From positions 372,001 to 436,000 of the forward strand of contig NZ_AP028070.1 in NCBI RefSeq assembly GCF_030297175.1: a DNA stretch of 64,000 bases, written 5' to 3'. The DNA is from Marinobacter sp. LA51 (GTDB taxonomy: Bacteria > Pseudomonadota > Gammaproteobacteria > Pseudomonadales > Oleiphilaceae). The notes below the pieces were generated by a model. The model was not told where the DNA came from. It saw nothing but the letters and a program-made list of their open reading frames with translations, and searched no databases. Of this stretch, positions 18,841 through 27,230 are shown in pieces; the first letter of the stretch is position 1, and each line of letters starts with the position of its first letter. Made by a program: the position numbers and the translations under genes.

Positions 18841-18867
18841 TCAAGTTCTGCGGCCGGTGGCCGATAT
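18841..18867 (+). promoter_or_regulatory. sigma-28 (FliA)-like promoter upstream of MCP gene
   Basis: TCAAGTTC (18841) and GCCGATAT (18860) are separated by exactly 11 bases. The flagellar sigma-28 consensus is TAAAGTTT, 11 bases, GCCGATAA; the match is 6 of 8 and 7 of 8. It lies about 180 bases before a methyl-accepting chemotaxis gene, a typical sigma-28 target. Confidence 0.6.
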
Positions 18868-19049
18868 CCGGATTTAGATCGAGCGTGAACCAGACCAGTC
18901 TAGAGTCACGGTGAGGTAGGTGCATAGGGCGCACTTTGTGTTCCGACTTCTTTTAGCCGCATCGTTACCTGCCTTAACAGATTGGAACAGCACGCGACGA
19001 ATCTCTGTGGATAATCCATAACTCTAATCAGTCCCCAAGGATCGTTGAC

Positions 19050-20726
19050 ATGAACTTTTTGAACACCCTTCGCATTCGCTCGCGGCTGCTTCTGGCGGTT
19101 CTGGTCCCCGTCTTAATTACTGCGGCCACGCTCGCCTGGATTACCATCAGTCAGATTGACGCCCAAGGTGAGGCCGAGCTTCAGCGTCTCAAATCCGAAC
19201 TGCTGGAAACCCGGAAGAACGGACTGAAAAATCTTGTGGATGCCGCCGAGGCCGTGGTCCTCGAAGCGAAGAACGATCCCAACCTGTCCGAAGAGGAGGC
19301 CAAGGCGGAGGCCGCGTCCCGGCTGCGCAGTATCCGGTTCGATAAAACCAACTATGTGTTCGCCTACACCCGTGATGTGGTGAATCTGGCCTATGCCCCG
19401 GACCCTTCCAAGGAAGGCCCGACCAATAACCCGACATTGAAAAAGCTGGTGCGGGCGCTGTTTGCCGCAGGTGAGTCCGATGGCTATTACGGCTATGACT
19501 GGATGAACCCGGGTTCGGGCCAGGAAGAGCCGAAAGTGTCCTATTCCACGATTATTCCGGGCTGGGACTGGATGATTGGTGCCGGCGTGTACGTCACTAA
19601 TATTGATCGTGACGTCGCCGCTGCCAAAGCCGAGATTGCTGAAGAACGAAATGCCACGCTTGGTTTTATCCTGCTGGTGACCGTTGTTGTCGTGGTCATC
19701 GCCATGCTGATTGGCCTTGTGGTTGGCCGCTCCGTTACCAAGCCTCTGAAGCAAGTCAGCGATATAATGCAGGAAATTGCCGACGGCGAGGGCGATTTGC
19801 GTCAGCGCCTACCGGATGAAGGCAATGATGAGTTGTCTGAATTGGGGCGTCGTTTCAATGCCTTTGTGATCAAGATCCAGAACACCATTCGCGAAGTCGG
19901 TGCCACCACCGATCAGGTCGCCTCCGCCGCTGAGGAGTTGAGCCGGGTGGCGAACGAAACCCGTGCCTCGGTTCAGGAGCAGGGTTCAGAGACCGATCAG
20001 ATTGCGTCGGCGATCAATGAAATGGCGGCGACCATCCAGCAGATTTCAGGCAATGCCAATCAGGTCGAAAGTGCCGCCTCTGATGCCGATCGCGTTGCCC
20101 GTGACGGTGGTGAAACCATTGTCAGCGCTCAGGGTTCCGTCAACAAACTGTCTGAGGAGATCAAGGAGAGTGCCCGCACTATCGATGTGCTTGCGGAGAA
20201 ATCTGACGACATTCAGCAGGTGTTGGATGTTATCCATGCGGTCACTGAGCAGACTAACCTGCTGGCGCTGAATGCTGCCATTGAGGCTGCTCGGGCCGGT
20301 GAGCATGGTCGAGGTTTCTCCGTGGTCGCCGACGAGGTGCGTCAGTTGGCCAAGCGCAGTGCCGAGTCCGCCGAACAGATCCGCGAAATGGTGAATGGGT
20401 TTGTGTCAGAGTCCCGCTCCGCAGTCGACCGCATGAACAAGTCTCGCGACCGCTCCACGGAAACCGTGGAACGCATCGATCACGCCGCCACGGCGTTGGG
20501 CACCATCGAGAAATCAGTGGGTCAGATCCATGATCAGGTGACCCAGATTGCCACCGCAGCGGAACAACAGAGCCAGGTGGCCGAGGAAATTAACCAGAAC
20601 GTGGTACGCATTGTTGATGCCGCCCAGCGCAGCGATACCGGCGTGACCCAGACCAATGAGGCGAGCCTCGAACTGGCCCGCCTGGGCGAAACCCTGCGGG
20701 GGCTGGTGGGCCAGTTCAAGGTGTGA
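19050..20726 (+). CDS. methyl-accepting chemotaxis protein, sCache/HAMP/MA
   Basis: The 558-residue chemoreceptor has a first membrane segment at about 14-33 and a periplasmic single-Cache type 2 domain to about 190, with [16 protein letters not shown] and [25 protein letters not shown] second membrane segment ([20 protein letters not shown]) is followed by a HAMP domain and a cytoplasmic signalling domain whose hairpin tip reads [20 protein letters not shown]. sCache_2 domains often sense small carboxylates. A sigma-28-like promoter lies upstream. It is convergent with the next gene, one base apart. Confidence 0.93.
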   Translation: MNFLNTLRIRSRLLLAVLVPVLITAATLAWITISQIDAQGEAELQRLKSELLETRKNGLKNLVDAAEAVVLEAKNDPNLSEEEAKAEAASRLRSIRFDKTNYVFAYTRDVVNLAYAPDPSKEGPTNNPTLKKLVRALFAAGESDGYYGYDWMNPGSGQEEPKVSYSTIIPGWDWMIGAGVYVTNIDRDVAAAKAEIAEERNATLGFILLVTVVVVVIAMLIGLVVGRSVTKPLKQVSDIMQEIADGEGDLRQRLPDEGNDELSELGRRFNAFVIKIQNTIREVGATTDQVASAAEELSRVANETRASVQEQGSETDQIASAINEMAATIQQISGNANQVESAASDADRVARDGGETIVSAQGSVNKLSEEIKESARTIDVLAEKSDDIQQVLDVIHAVTEQTNLLALNAAIEAARAGEHGRGFSVVADEVRQLAKRSAESAEQIREMVNGFVSESRSAVDRMNKSRDRSTETVERIDHAATALGTIEKSVGQIHDQVTQIATAAEQQSQVAEEINQNVVRIVDAAQRSDTGVTQTNEASLELARLGETLRGLVGQFKV

Positions 20727-20727
20727 G

Positions 20728-21918
20728 TTAGATACCCTCAGTCTGCCTGAGCAATTCCCTGAGCCGGCGCGAACGCCGGGCTCGGGAGAGCAGGGTGGTG
20801 AGCAGGTAGTCGGCGTCAAAGGGCTTGGTGATGTAGTCATCGCCCCCGAGGGCGGCGCCTATGATTTTCTGGTCGGGGTGTGTTTCGCTGGTCAAAAACA
20901 GGATTGGGATTGGGTCAAGTCGCCGGTCCTGGCGGAGAATCGCCGCCAGCTCGGTGCCGGATACTTCCGGCATGATTACGTCCAGCAGCACAACGTCCGG
21001 TTCAAATGCTCGCGCGGTCTCCAGCGCGTTCATCGGGTCACTAACCGGATAAACCGCCAGTCCAGCCTGCTCCAGCAGTACCTGATTCACCTGCAGAGTG
21101 GTGTCGTCATCGTCAACCATCAGTATCCGGAACGGTGGCGAATCCTTACGGTCGGTGAATTCGTGGGCAAGGTCGATCAGTTCGGTTTGGGAAATCGGTT
21201 TAGACAGGTAGCGTGAAGCGCCCGACCGGAACGCGGCAAGCCTTGCTTCCATATCATCCCGGACCGAAACGAAGGCCACAGGGGGCAATCGTCCCACGGT
21301 GCGCTTGAGTAATTCAATAACGCGGGGCCCAGCGTTGCGCTCATTGCCGAAAATGACATCCATGATGATCAAATCCGGGGTTGGCAGTATCTCGAACGTA
21401 TCGCCATAGATGGTGGCCGATAAAAACACCTGGGCATCAAAACCGGCTGCTTCCAGCCACAGCAGCATTTCGTTGGCGACCAGCTCGTTATCTTCAATGA
21501 TGTGAATTTTGCGGCTGCCCGGAAAGAACCGCTGATCGATTTCGGGCTCCTGGTCAAAATCCATGGTGCGCATTTTCTGTACCAGGCTCAGCATTTCGCT
21601 TTGTTTTTCTTCCGGGTCACGCGGATTCATGCTGAACCAGCCATCAATCAGATCGAGCAGGCGCTTGGCGGCGTCGGACACCGAGTGAAGGCCGACAGAG
21701 CCGGCGGAACCGGCCAGTTTGTGCACCTCCTGGTAGGTCATGTTGAGGCCCGAGCGCACGGCGGCACCGTCCTCGGCGTATTCGCGGTCCACCGGAATGG
21801 TACTGATCAGGTACTCCAACCGGTCCAGACGCCTGGGAAGCCGTTCCTGGTAGCTTTGTCGCAGCTGTTTCAGGCGTGCCTGTGGACTATCGAGATCCTT
21901 TTTAATGTCCATGTGCAT
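20728..21918 (-). CDS. HPt-REC-REC phosphorelay protein
   Basis: This roughly 396-residue protein has an N-terminal histidine phosphotransfer region with HKLAGSAGSVGL (phospho-acceptor His near residue 75). Two receiver domains follow: one with IHIIEDNELVANEM and DLIIMDV, the other with ILMVDDDDTTLQVNQVLL, DVVLLDVIMPEVSG and YITKPFD. No kinase, GGDEF or DNA-binding output domain is present. It could be a relay or sink partner for a hybrid kinase elsewhere. Two close ATG codons (21918 and 21912) are possible starts; a longer frame to 21978 lacks a ribosome site. Confidence 0.85.
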   Translation of the reverse strand: MHMDIKKDLDSPQARLKQLRQSYQERLPRRLDRLEYLISTIPVDREYAEDGAAVRSGLNMTYQEVHKLAGSAGSVGLHSVSDAAKRLLDLIDGWFSMNPRDPEEKQSEMLSLVQKMRTMDFDQEPEIDQRFFPGSRKIHIIEDNELVANEMLLWLEAAGFDAQVFLSATIYGDTFEILPTPDLIIMDVIFGNERNAGPRVIELLKRTVGRLPPVAFVSVRDDMEARLAAFRSGASRYLSKPISQTELIDLAHEFTDRKDSPPFRILMVDDDDTTLQVNQVLLEQAGLAVYPVSDPMNALETARAFEPDVVLLDVIMPEVSGTELAAILRQDRRLDPIPILFLTSETHPDQKIIGAALGGDDYITKPFDADYLLTTLLSRARRSRRLRELLRQTEGI

Positions 21919-22082
21919 TGTCCAGCATCCGTCCGGGTTGGTTGGAGAAGTGTTATCCCATAGTGGAACATAGCCCAATCGTCGGGGCTATTCCAGTAAG
22001 CGGAGAGTAGGGCTTGGCGGGGAGCTTGGTCCCACGCTAGTATTGGTTCGGGATAAAAAATATCTATAAAACAATCGGATTA

Positions 22083-23162
22083 ATGGTGCCAACAATGATA
22101 ACTCGCCCGCTAAAAATGGCCGCGCTTGCGCTGCTGTTTGCTTTCAGTCCACTCAGCCTGGCTGAGGACAGTTTCACACTGCGCCTTGCGCAGACTTGGG
22201 GCCCGAATTCACCGATTCTCGGCGAAACCGTAGAACACATGGCCAAGATGGCCGAAACCATGTCCAGTGGCCGGCTCAAGATTCGTATCGATGCCTCCAA
22301 CAAGCACAAGGCGCCGTTCGGCATCTTCGATCTGGTGCGCAATGGTCAGTACGACATGGGTCACACGGCGTCCTACTACTACAAGGGCACCATCCCTAAT
22401 GCCATGTACTTTACTACCGTACCGTTTGGCATGATTGCCCCGGAGCAGTACGCCTGGTTCTACCACGGCGAGGGCATGGACCTGATGCGCAAGGTGTATG
22501 AGCCACATGGCCTGCTGTCGTTTCCGGGTGGTAACACCGGCAACCAGATGGGCGGCTGGTTCCGCGAAGAGATCAATTCCCTGGAAGACCTGAAAGGCAT
22601 CAAGATGCGCACGCCAGGCTTTGCCGGTGAAGTGATGTCGGAGCTGGGGGTTGCGGTGACCAACATTCCGCCGGGTGAGCTGTATAGCGCACTGGAACGC
22701 GGCACCATCGATGCCTTGGAGTGGGTCGGTCCGGCCCTGGACTTCAGCATGGGCTTCCACCAGATCGCCAAGAATTACTACTCGGGCTGGCAGGAGCCGG
22801 GTGCCGAAGTGCAGTTCCTGATCAACAAGCAAACCTGGGACAAACTACCCAAGGATCTGCAGGAAGTGCTGCGCGTGGCCATGCGTACTGCCGCCTATGA
22901 TATGTACATCCAGAGCACCCACGAGAGCGGCGTGGCCTGGGACAAGATGAAAGAGAACTACCCGGACGTGACTCACAGAACTTTCCCGCCGGAAGTCATT
23001 GAGGCTCTGCGCAGCGCCACCAACAAGCTGCTCAAAGAGGCCGCCGAGAACGACCCGCTGGCGAAGGAAATTATCACGTCCCAGCGCGAGTACCTGCGGC
23101 AGGTGCGTCAGTGGACCAATATTTCAGACAAGGCCTATCTCGATAGCGTGGCCGGAGAATAA
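22083..23162 (+). CDS. TRAP transporter solute-binding protein, DctP/TakP-like (orphan)
   Basis: The 359-residue protein has a signal peptide (about 28 residues, ending SLAEDS) and a TRAP DctP fold with LRLAQTWGPNSPILGETV, the GIKMRTPGFAGEVMSELG region bearing the ligand-gripping arginine, and TIDALEWVGPALDFSMGF. The last motif is typical of binding proteins for 2-oxo acids and related carboxylates (TakP group). No DctQ/DctM permease is adjacent, so it must pair with permeases elsewhere. A strong terminator closes the unit. ATG 22095 is an alternative start. Confidence 0.88.
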   Translation: MVPTMITRPLKMAALALLFAFSPLSLAEDSFTLRLAQTWGPNSPILGETVEHMAKMAETMSSGRLKIRIDASNKHKAPFGIFDLVRNGQYDMGHTASYYYKGTIPNAMYFTTVPFGMIAPEQYAWFYHGEGMDLMRKVYEPHGLLSFPGGNTGNQMGGWFREEINSLEDLKGIKMRTPGFAGEVMSELGVAVTNIPPGELYSALERGTIDALEWVGPALDFSMGFHQIAKNYYSGWQEPGAEVQFLINKQTWDKLPKDLQEVLRVAMRTAAYDMYIQSTHESGVAWDKMKENYPDVTHRTFPPEVIEALRSATNKLLKEAAENDPLAKEIITSQREYLRQVRQWTNISDKAYLDSVAGE

Positions 23163-23212
23163 CGCAGAGGCAGGCATCAGCCTGTAATGGGCTGGTAGTA
23201 AGCTGATAGCAA

Positions 23213-23251
23213 GGGGCGTTGGGGTTTCGGATTATCCCAACGCCCCTTTTT
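23213..23251 (+). terminator. rho-independent terminator after orphan dctP
   Basis: GGGGCGTTGGG pairs perfectly with CCCAACGCCCC around an 11-13 base loop and is followed by TTTTT. It separates the TRAP binding-protein gene from the pot operon. Confidence 0.93.
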
Positions 23252-23302
23252 GTTTGCCCCGCTTTCTGAAAAAATAGCTTGCTCATTCCTTGGGCAGGTC
23301 AG

Positions 23303-24424
23303 ATGAAGAAAACACTCCTTTCACTGCGTGAACTTTCCAAACACTTTGGCGGCAAGACCGTTCTCGATGCCCTGGACCTCGACATCCTGGATGGTGAGTT
23401 CATCACTCTTCTTGGTCCTTCAGGCTGCGGTAAAACCACGCTGCTGAGGCTGATTGCGGGGTTTGAGCATCCGGATGCCGGCACTATTACCCTCGATGGC
23501 ACCGACCTCACTCAGTTGACGCCTGAACACCGGCCTCTTAATACGGTTTTCCAGCACTACGCGCTGTTCCCGCACATGTCGGTTTTCGACAACGTGGCTT
23601 ACGGCCTGAAAATGGAAAAACGGCCCAAGCACGAGATTCGCCAGCGGGTGGACGAAGTGCTGGCAATGGTTCAGCTGCAGGACTTCGCCCGGCGCAAGCC
23701 GCATCAGCTGTCCGGTGGCCAGCAGCAGCGAGTGGCGATTGCCCGCGCGGTGGTCAAACGCCCACGCCTACTGTTGCTGGACGAACCCCTGTCGGCTCTG
23801 GACTACAAGCTGCGCCGAACCATGCAGATTGAACTCAAGCGCCTGCAGCGGGAACTGGGCATCACCTTTGTGTTTGTAACCCACGATCAGGAAGAGGCGC
23901 TGTCCATGTCCGACCGGGTGGTGGTGCTAAAGAGTGGCATGGTGCAGCAGCTGGGCACCCCGCGGGAAGTGTACGAGCGGCCGGCCAACCTGTTCACCGC
24001 CGGCTTTGTCGGCGAGACCAACCTGTTTCCGGGCCGGGTGCTGGGCCAGGACGATGATAGCCTGCTGGTGGACGTGCTTGGGTTCAGTCGCAAGCTGCGG
24101 CGCCCGGGTTTTTCGGTTCAGGACGGCCAGCCAGTACACGTGCTGTTGCGTCCGGAGGATATCCGGGTGCTGGATCCCAGCGGCGACCAGGGTGTCGCCG
24201 GCAAGATCGTCGAGCGCAACTACAAGGGTAGTACCCTGGATTCGGTGATCCATCTGGAAGACGGTACCGAAGTACTGGCCAGTGAGTTCTTCGACGAGGA
24301 TGACCCGATGTTCGATTACCGCCTCGGCGAGCCGGTCAGGGTAAGCTGGGTTGACGGCTGGGAGTGGCTGCTCCCGGAAGAAGCGGATGAGATCGCCGAC
24401 AAGGAATTGTCGGCTGATGCATAG
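23303..24424 (+). CDS. potA: polyamine ABC transporter ATPase
   Basis: PotA powers import of spermidine or putrescine. The 373 residues include Walker [10 protein letters not shown], the Q-loop in [15 protein letters not shown], signature [14 protein letters not shown], Walker [13 protein letters not shown], the switch histidine in VTHDQ, and a C-terminal TOBE domain ([12 protein letters not shown]). The ATG at 23303 gives the normal N-terminus; the in-frame TTG at 23279 is less likely. It overlaps potB by 8 bases and leads the potABCD operon. Confidence 0.93.
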   Translation: MKKTLLSLRELSKHFGGKTVLDALDLDILDGEFITLLGPSGCGKTTLLRLIAGFEHPDAGTITLDGTDLTQLTPEHRPLNTVFQHYALFPHMSVFDNVAYGLKMEKRPKHEIRQRVDEVLAMVQLQDFARRKPHQLSGGQQQRVAIARAVVKRPRLLLLDEPLSALDYKLRRTMQIELKRLQRELGITFVFVTHDQEEALSMSDRVVVLKSGMVQQLGTPREVYERPANLFTAGFVGETNLFPGRVLGQDDDSLLVDVLGFSRKLRRPGFSVQDGQPVHVLLRPEDIRVLDPSGDQGVAGKIVERNYKGSTLDSVIHLEDGTEVLASEFFDEDDPMFDYRLGEPVRVSWVDGWEWLLPEEADEIADKELSADA

Positions 24425-25274
24425 TATCCGGCAACAACCCTTTAAAACGGCGGTTTTGGCCCTGGTCTGGGGCTGGCTGCTGTTCCTGGTACTGACCCCC
24501 AACCTGCTGGTGGTGGGCGCGAGCGTGATGACCCGTGACCCGGCCACGTTCCTGTCGCTGCCGTTTAACCTTGATGCCTACCGGCAGCTGTTCGATCCGC
24601 TGTACCTGGACGTTTTCCTGCATTCCCTGTACATGGCGGCTATGACCACGCTGATCTGTTTGCTTATCGGTTATCCCTTTGCCTGGGCGCTGTCGAAAGT
24701 CGCCAAACAGCGGCAGTTGCTGCTGATCTTCCTGTTGATCGTGCCGTTCTGGACCAACTCCCTGGTTCGCACCTACGCCCTGAAGCTGATCCTGGCCACC
24801 AATGGCCTGCTGAACAAAGCACTGTTGTCGGTGGGGCTCATCGAGGAGCCATTGCAGATGCTGTACACCGAGGGGGCGGTGATCATTGGTCTGGTGTACC
24901 TGCTGCTGCCGTTTATGATCCTGCCGCTGTACTCGGTGTTTGATGATCTGCGGCAGGAACTTCTTTTGGCCTCGCACGATCTGGGCGCGGGCCGCCTGGC
25001 GACCTTCGTGCATGTGATCGTGCCACTGACCCTGCCGGGCGTGCTGGCGGGCGTGATGCTGGTGTTGCTGCCGGCCATGGGACTGTTCTTCGTGCCGGAT
25101 ATCCTGGGCGGGTCCCGCAACCTGCTGGTGGGTAATGTAATCAAGAACCAGTTTCTGGATGCCCGAAACTGGCCGTTCGGTGCGGCTGCCAGCATTGTAT
25201 TGACGCTGACCATGGCGCTGCTCATGTTTGCTCATAAACTGAGTAAGCGGCGCCTGGGTGAGGAGGGCGCCTGA
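24417..25274 (+). CDS. potB: polyamine ABC transporter permease, PotB type
   Basis: This 285-residue inner-membrane permease has six membrane segments and the cytoplasmic coupling loop [30 protein letters not shown] (written here in family form; the sequence reads [13 protein letters not shown]). The segment [14 protein letters not shown] is characteristic of PotB/PotH. The ATG at 24417 lies within the end of potA and the stop shares a base with the potC start, so the three are translationally coupled. Confidence 0.92.
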   Translation: MHSIRQQPFKTAVLALVWGWLLFLVLTPNLLVVGASVMTRDPATFLSLPFNLDAYRQLFDPLYLDVFLHSLYMAAMTTLICLLIGYPFAWALSKVAKQRQLLLIFLLIVPFWTNSLVRTYALKLILATNGLLNKALLSVGLIEEPLQMLYTEGAVIIGLVYLLLPFMILPLYSVFDDLRQELLLASHDLGAGRLATFVHVIVPLTLPGVLAGVMLVLLPAMGLFFVPDILGGSRNLLVGNVIKNQFLDARNWPFGAAASIVLTLTMALLMFAHKLSKRRLGEEGA

Positions 25275-26044
25275 TGAAAACCTGGCTGCCCAGAACCTAC
25301 CTCACTTTGGTGTATATCCTGCTGTACGTGCCCATTGCGGTACTGGTGGTGTTTTCATTTAATGACGGCCGCACCGGTTATGACTGGGGCGGACTGAGCC
25401 TGCGCTGGTACGAGGCACTCTTCAACAACACCGCCATGGTCCGGGCCATGTGGAACTCCCTGTGGCTGGCCTTGTCAGCCGCCACCGTGTCGACCCTGAT
25501 TGGCGCCTTGACCGCCCTGGCGCTGCATCGCTACCGGTTCCGGGGCAAGCGGGTACTCAACGGCATGCTGTTTGTGGTGATGATGTCGCCGGAAATCGTG
25601 CTGGCAATCTCCCTGCTGGCGCTGTTTCTGCTGGTCGGCTTGCAGCTTGGCTATGTGTCACTGATGTTGGCCCATGTGACCTTTTGTCTGCCGTTCGTGG
25701 TGATTACCGTGATGGCGCGGCTCAGCGGCTTTGACGAAAGCCTGCCCGAGGCGGCCCGGGATCTGGGCGCCAGCGATTTCATCATGACCCGTACCGTCCT
25801 GATACCGGCCATCATGCCGGCGCTGCTGGCGGGCTGGTTGCTGGGCTTTACCCTGTCTCTGGACGATGTGGTGGTGAGTACCTTCGTCAGTGGCCCGAGT
25901 TATGAAATTCTGCCCCTGCGCATCTATTCTATGGTGCGTGTGGGGCTGAAGCCCGAGGTGAACGCCCTCGGCACTCTGTTGCTGGTGTTTTCACTGGTCA
26001 TGCTGATGTTATCCCAATGGATTCTGATAAGGAGCAAACGATGA
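25274..26044 (+). CDS. potC: polyamine ABC transporter permease, PotC type
   Basis: The second permease subunit has 256 residues with six membrane segments. It shows the PotC/PotI pattern VFSFNDGRTG near the N-terminus, VMMSPEIVLAISLLALF in the middle, and the coupling loop LPEAARDLGASDFIMTRTV. It starts on the last base of the potB stop and ends in an ATGA overlap with potD. Confidence 0.93.
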   Translation: MKTWLPRTYLTLVYILLYVPIAVLVVFSFNDGRTGYDWGGLSLRWYEALFNNTAMVRAMWNSLWLALSAATVSTLIGALTALALHRYRFRGKRVLNGMLFVVMMSPEIVLAISLLALFLLVGLQLGYVSLMLAHVTFCLPFVVITVMARLSGFDESLPEAARDLGASDFIMTRTVLIPAIMPALLAGWLLGFTLSLDDVVVSTFVSGPSYEILPLRIYSMVRVGLKPEVNALGTLLLVFSLVMLMLSQWILIRSKR

Positions 26045-27081
26045 AGAAACTGGCACTGGCCGGCCTGTTGGCAGTAAGTCTGACCGGCTGCAGTTCGGAG
26101 GAGCCCAAAGTCCTCAACCTGTACAACTGGTCAGAATACATGCCCCAGGAAGTACTGAACCGGTTCCAGGAAGAAACCGGAATCCAGGTGATCTACACAA
26201 CTTACGACAGCAACGAAGCCATGTACGCCCGGCTGAAACTGCTGGACGACAACGCGGCCTACGACCTGGCGATTCCATCGACTTATTACGTCAGCAAGAT
26301 GCGTCAGGAAGAATTGCTGATGCCCATCGATCGCAGCAAAATCGATGGCTTTGAAAAGCTGGATCCGGAGTTGGTGAACCTGGATATCGACCCGGAAAAC
26401 CAATACAGCGTGCCGTATCTCTGGGGCACCACCGGGCTGGCTGTGGACACCTCCGACATCGAGGGCGAGCCGGTCGACGCCTGGGAAGACCTGTGGGATG
26501 AGCGCTTTGAGGGCAAGGTCATGCTGACTAACGACATGCGCGAAGTTTTCCATGTGGGCCTGCGGGTGCTGGGTTACTCCGGCAATAGCACCAACCCGGA
26601 GGAAATCGAAGCCGCTTATGAAAAGTTGTCCGAGTTGATGCCGTCAGTCCGGACCTTCAATTCCGATGCGCCGCGTATGCCTTACCTCGAGGGTGAAACC
26701 GACGTCGGCATGATCTGGAACGGCGAAGCGGTGATGGGCAAGGACTCCATGCCGGCATTGGAGTATGTCTACCCGCAAGAGGGCATTATTGCCTGGCTGG
26801 ATAGCTTCGTGATTCCGAAGAACGCCAAGAACCCGGAAGCCGCGCATCAGTTCATCAGCTTTGTACTTCGGCCTGAAATTTCCGCCCTTATCAGTGAGGA
26901 AATCGGCTACGCGACGCCGAATCTGGCGGCCCGGGAGGTGTTGAGCGAGGAAGTGGCTAATAACCGCGCCAGCTACCCGTCTGCGCAGGATATGCTGAAT
27001 GCCGAATTCCAGACCGACATTGGCGATGAAGCCCTGCAGATCTATGCCAAATACTGGGAAATGCTGAAATCCGGGCGCTAG
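26041..27081 (+). CDS. potD: polyamine-binding lipoprotein
   Basis: This is the solute-binding partner of PotABC. The 346 residues start with a lipoprotein signal, lipobox LTGC at about residues 15-18, so the protein should be membrane-anchored rather than free. The fold begins VLNLYNWSEYMPQEVLNRFQ and has IPSTYYVSKM and DVGMIWNGEA, as in PotD/PotF. Spermidine and putrescine types cannot be separated by eye. AAGGAG precedes the ATG at 26041, which overlaps the potC stop. Confidence 0.92.
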   Translation: MKKLALAGLLAVSLTGCSSEEPKVLNLYNWSEYMPQEVLNRFQEETGIQVIYTTYDSNEAMYARLKLLDDNAAYDLAIPSTYYVSKMRQEELLMPIDRSKIDGFEKLDPELVNLDIDPENQYSVPYLWGTTGLAVDTSDIEGEPVDAWEDLWDERFEGKVMLTNDMREVFHVGLRVLGYSGNSTNPEEIEAAYEKLSELMPSVRTFNSDAPRMPYLEGETDVGMIWNGEAVMGKDSMPALEYVYPQEGIIAWLDSFVIPKNAKNPEAAHQFISFVLRPEISALISEEIGYATPNLAAREVLSEEVANNRASYPSAQDMLNAEFQTDIGDEALQIYAKYWEMLKSGR

Positions 27082-27121
27082 ATCGGGTTGTGATTAAGCA
27101 GGCGCGCTTAACAGGCGTACT

Positions 27122-27150
27122 AAAAAGGGAGGCTTCGGCCTCCTTTTTTT
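27122..27150 (+). terminator. rho-independent terminator after potD
   Basis: GGAGGC, a TTCG tetraloop and GCCTCC form a stable hairpin flanked by five A and seven T residues, so the stem can extend and work on both strands. It ends the potABCD transcript. Confidence 0.92.
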
Positions 27151-27230
27151 ATTGGCCGATGGGGCCGATATGTGCTGTATTGATCTATAGTTAATATTTG
27201 ATTCTTATCCAGTTCAGGTCCCCAAACCAG

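Noticed and set aside
22010..22040. Sigma-54-like element upstream of the orphan TRAP gene
   Set aside because: GG is followed after 10 bases by GG rather than GC, so the -12 element is missing.
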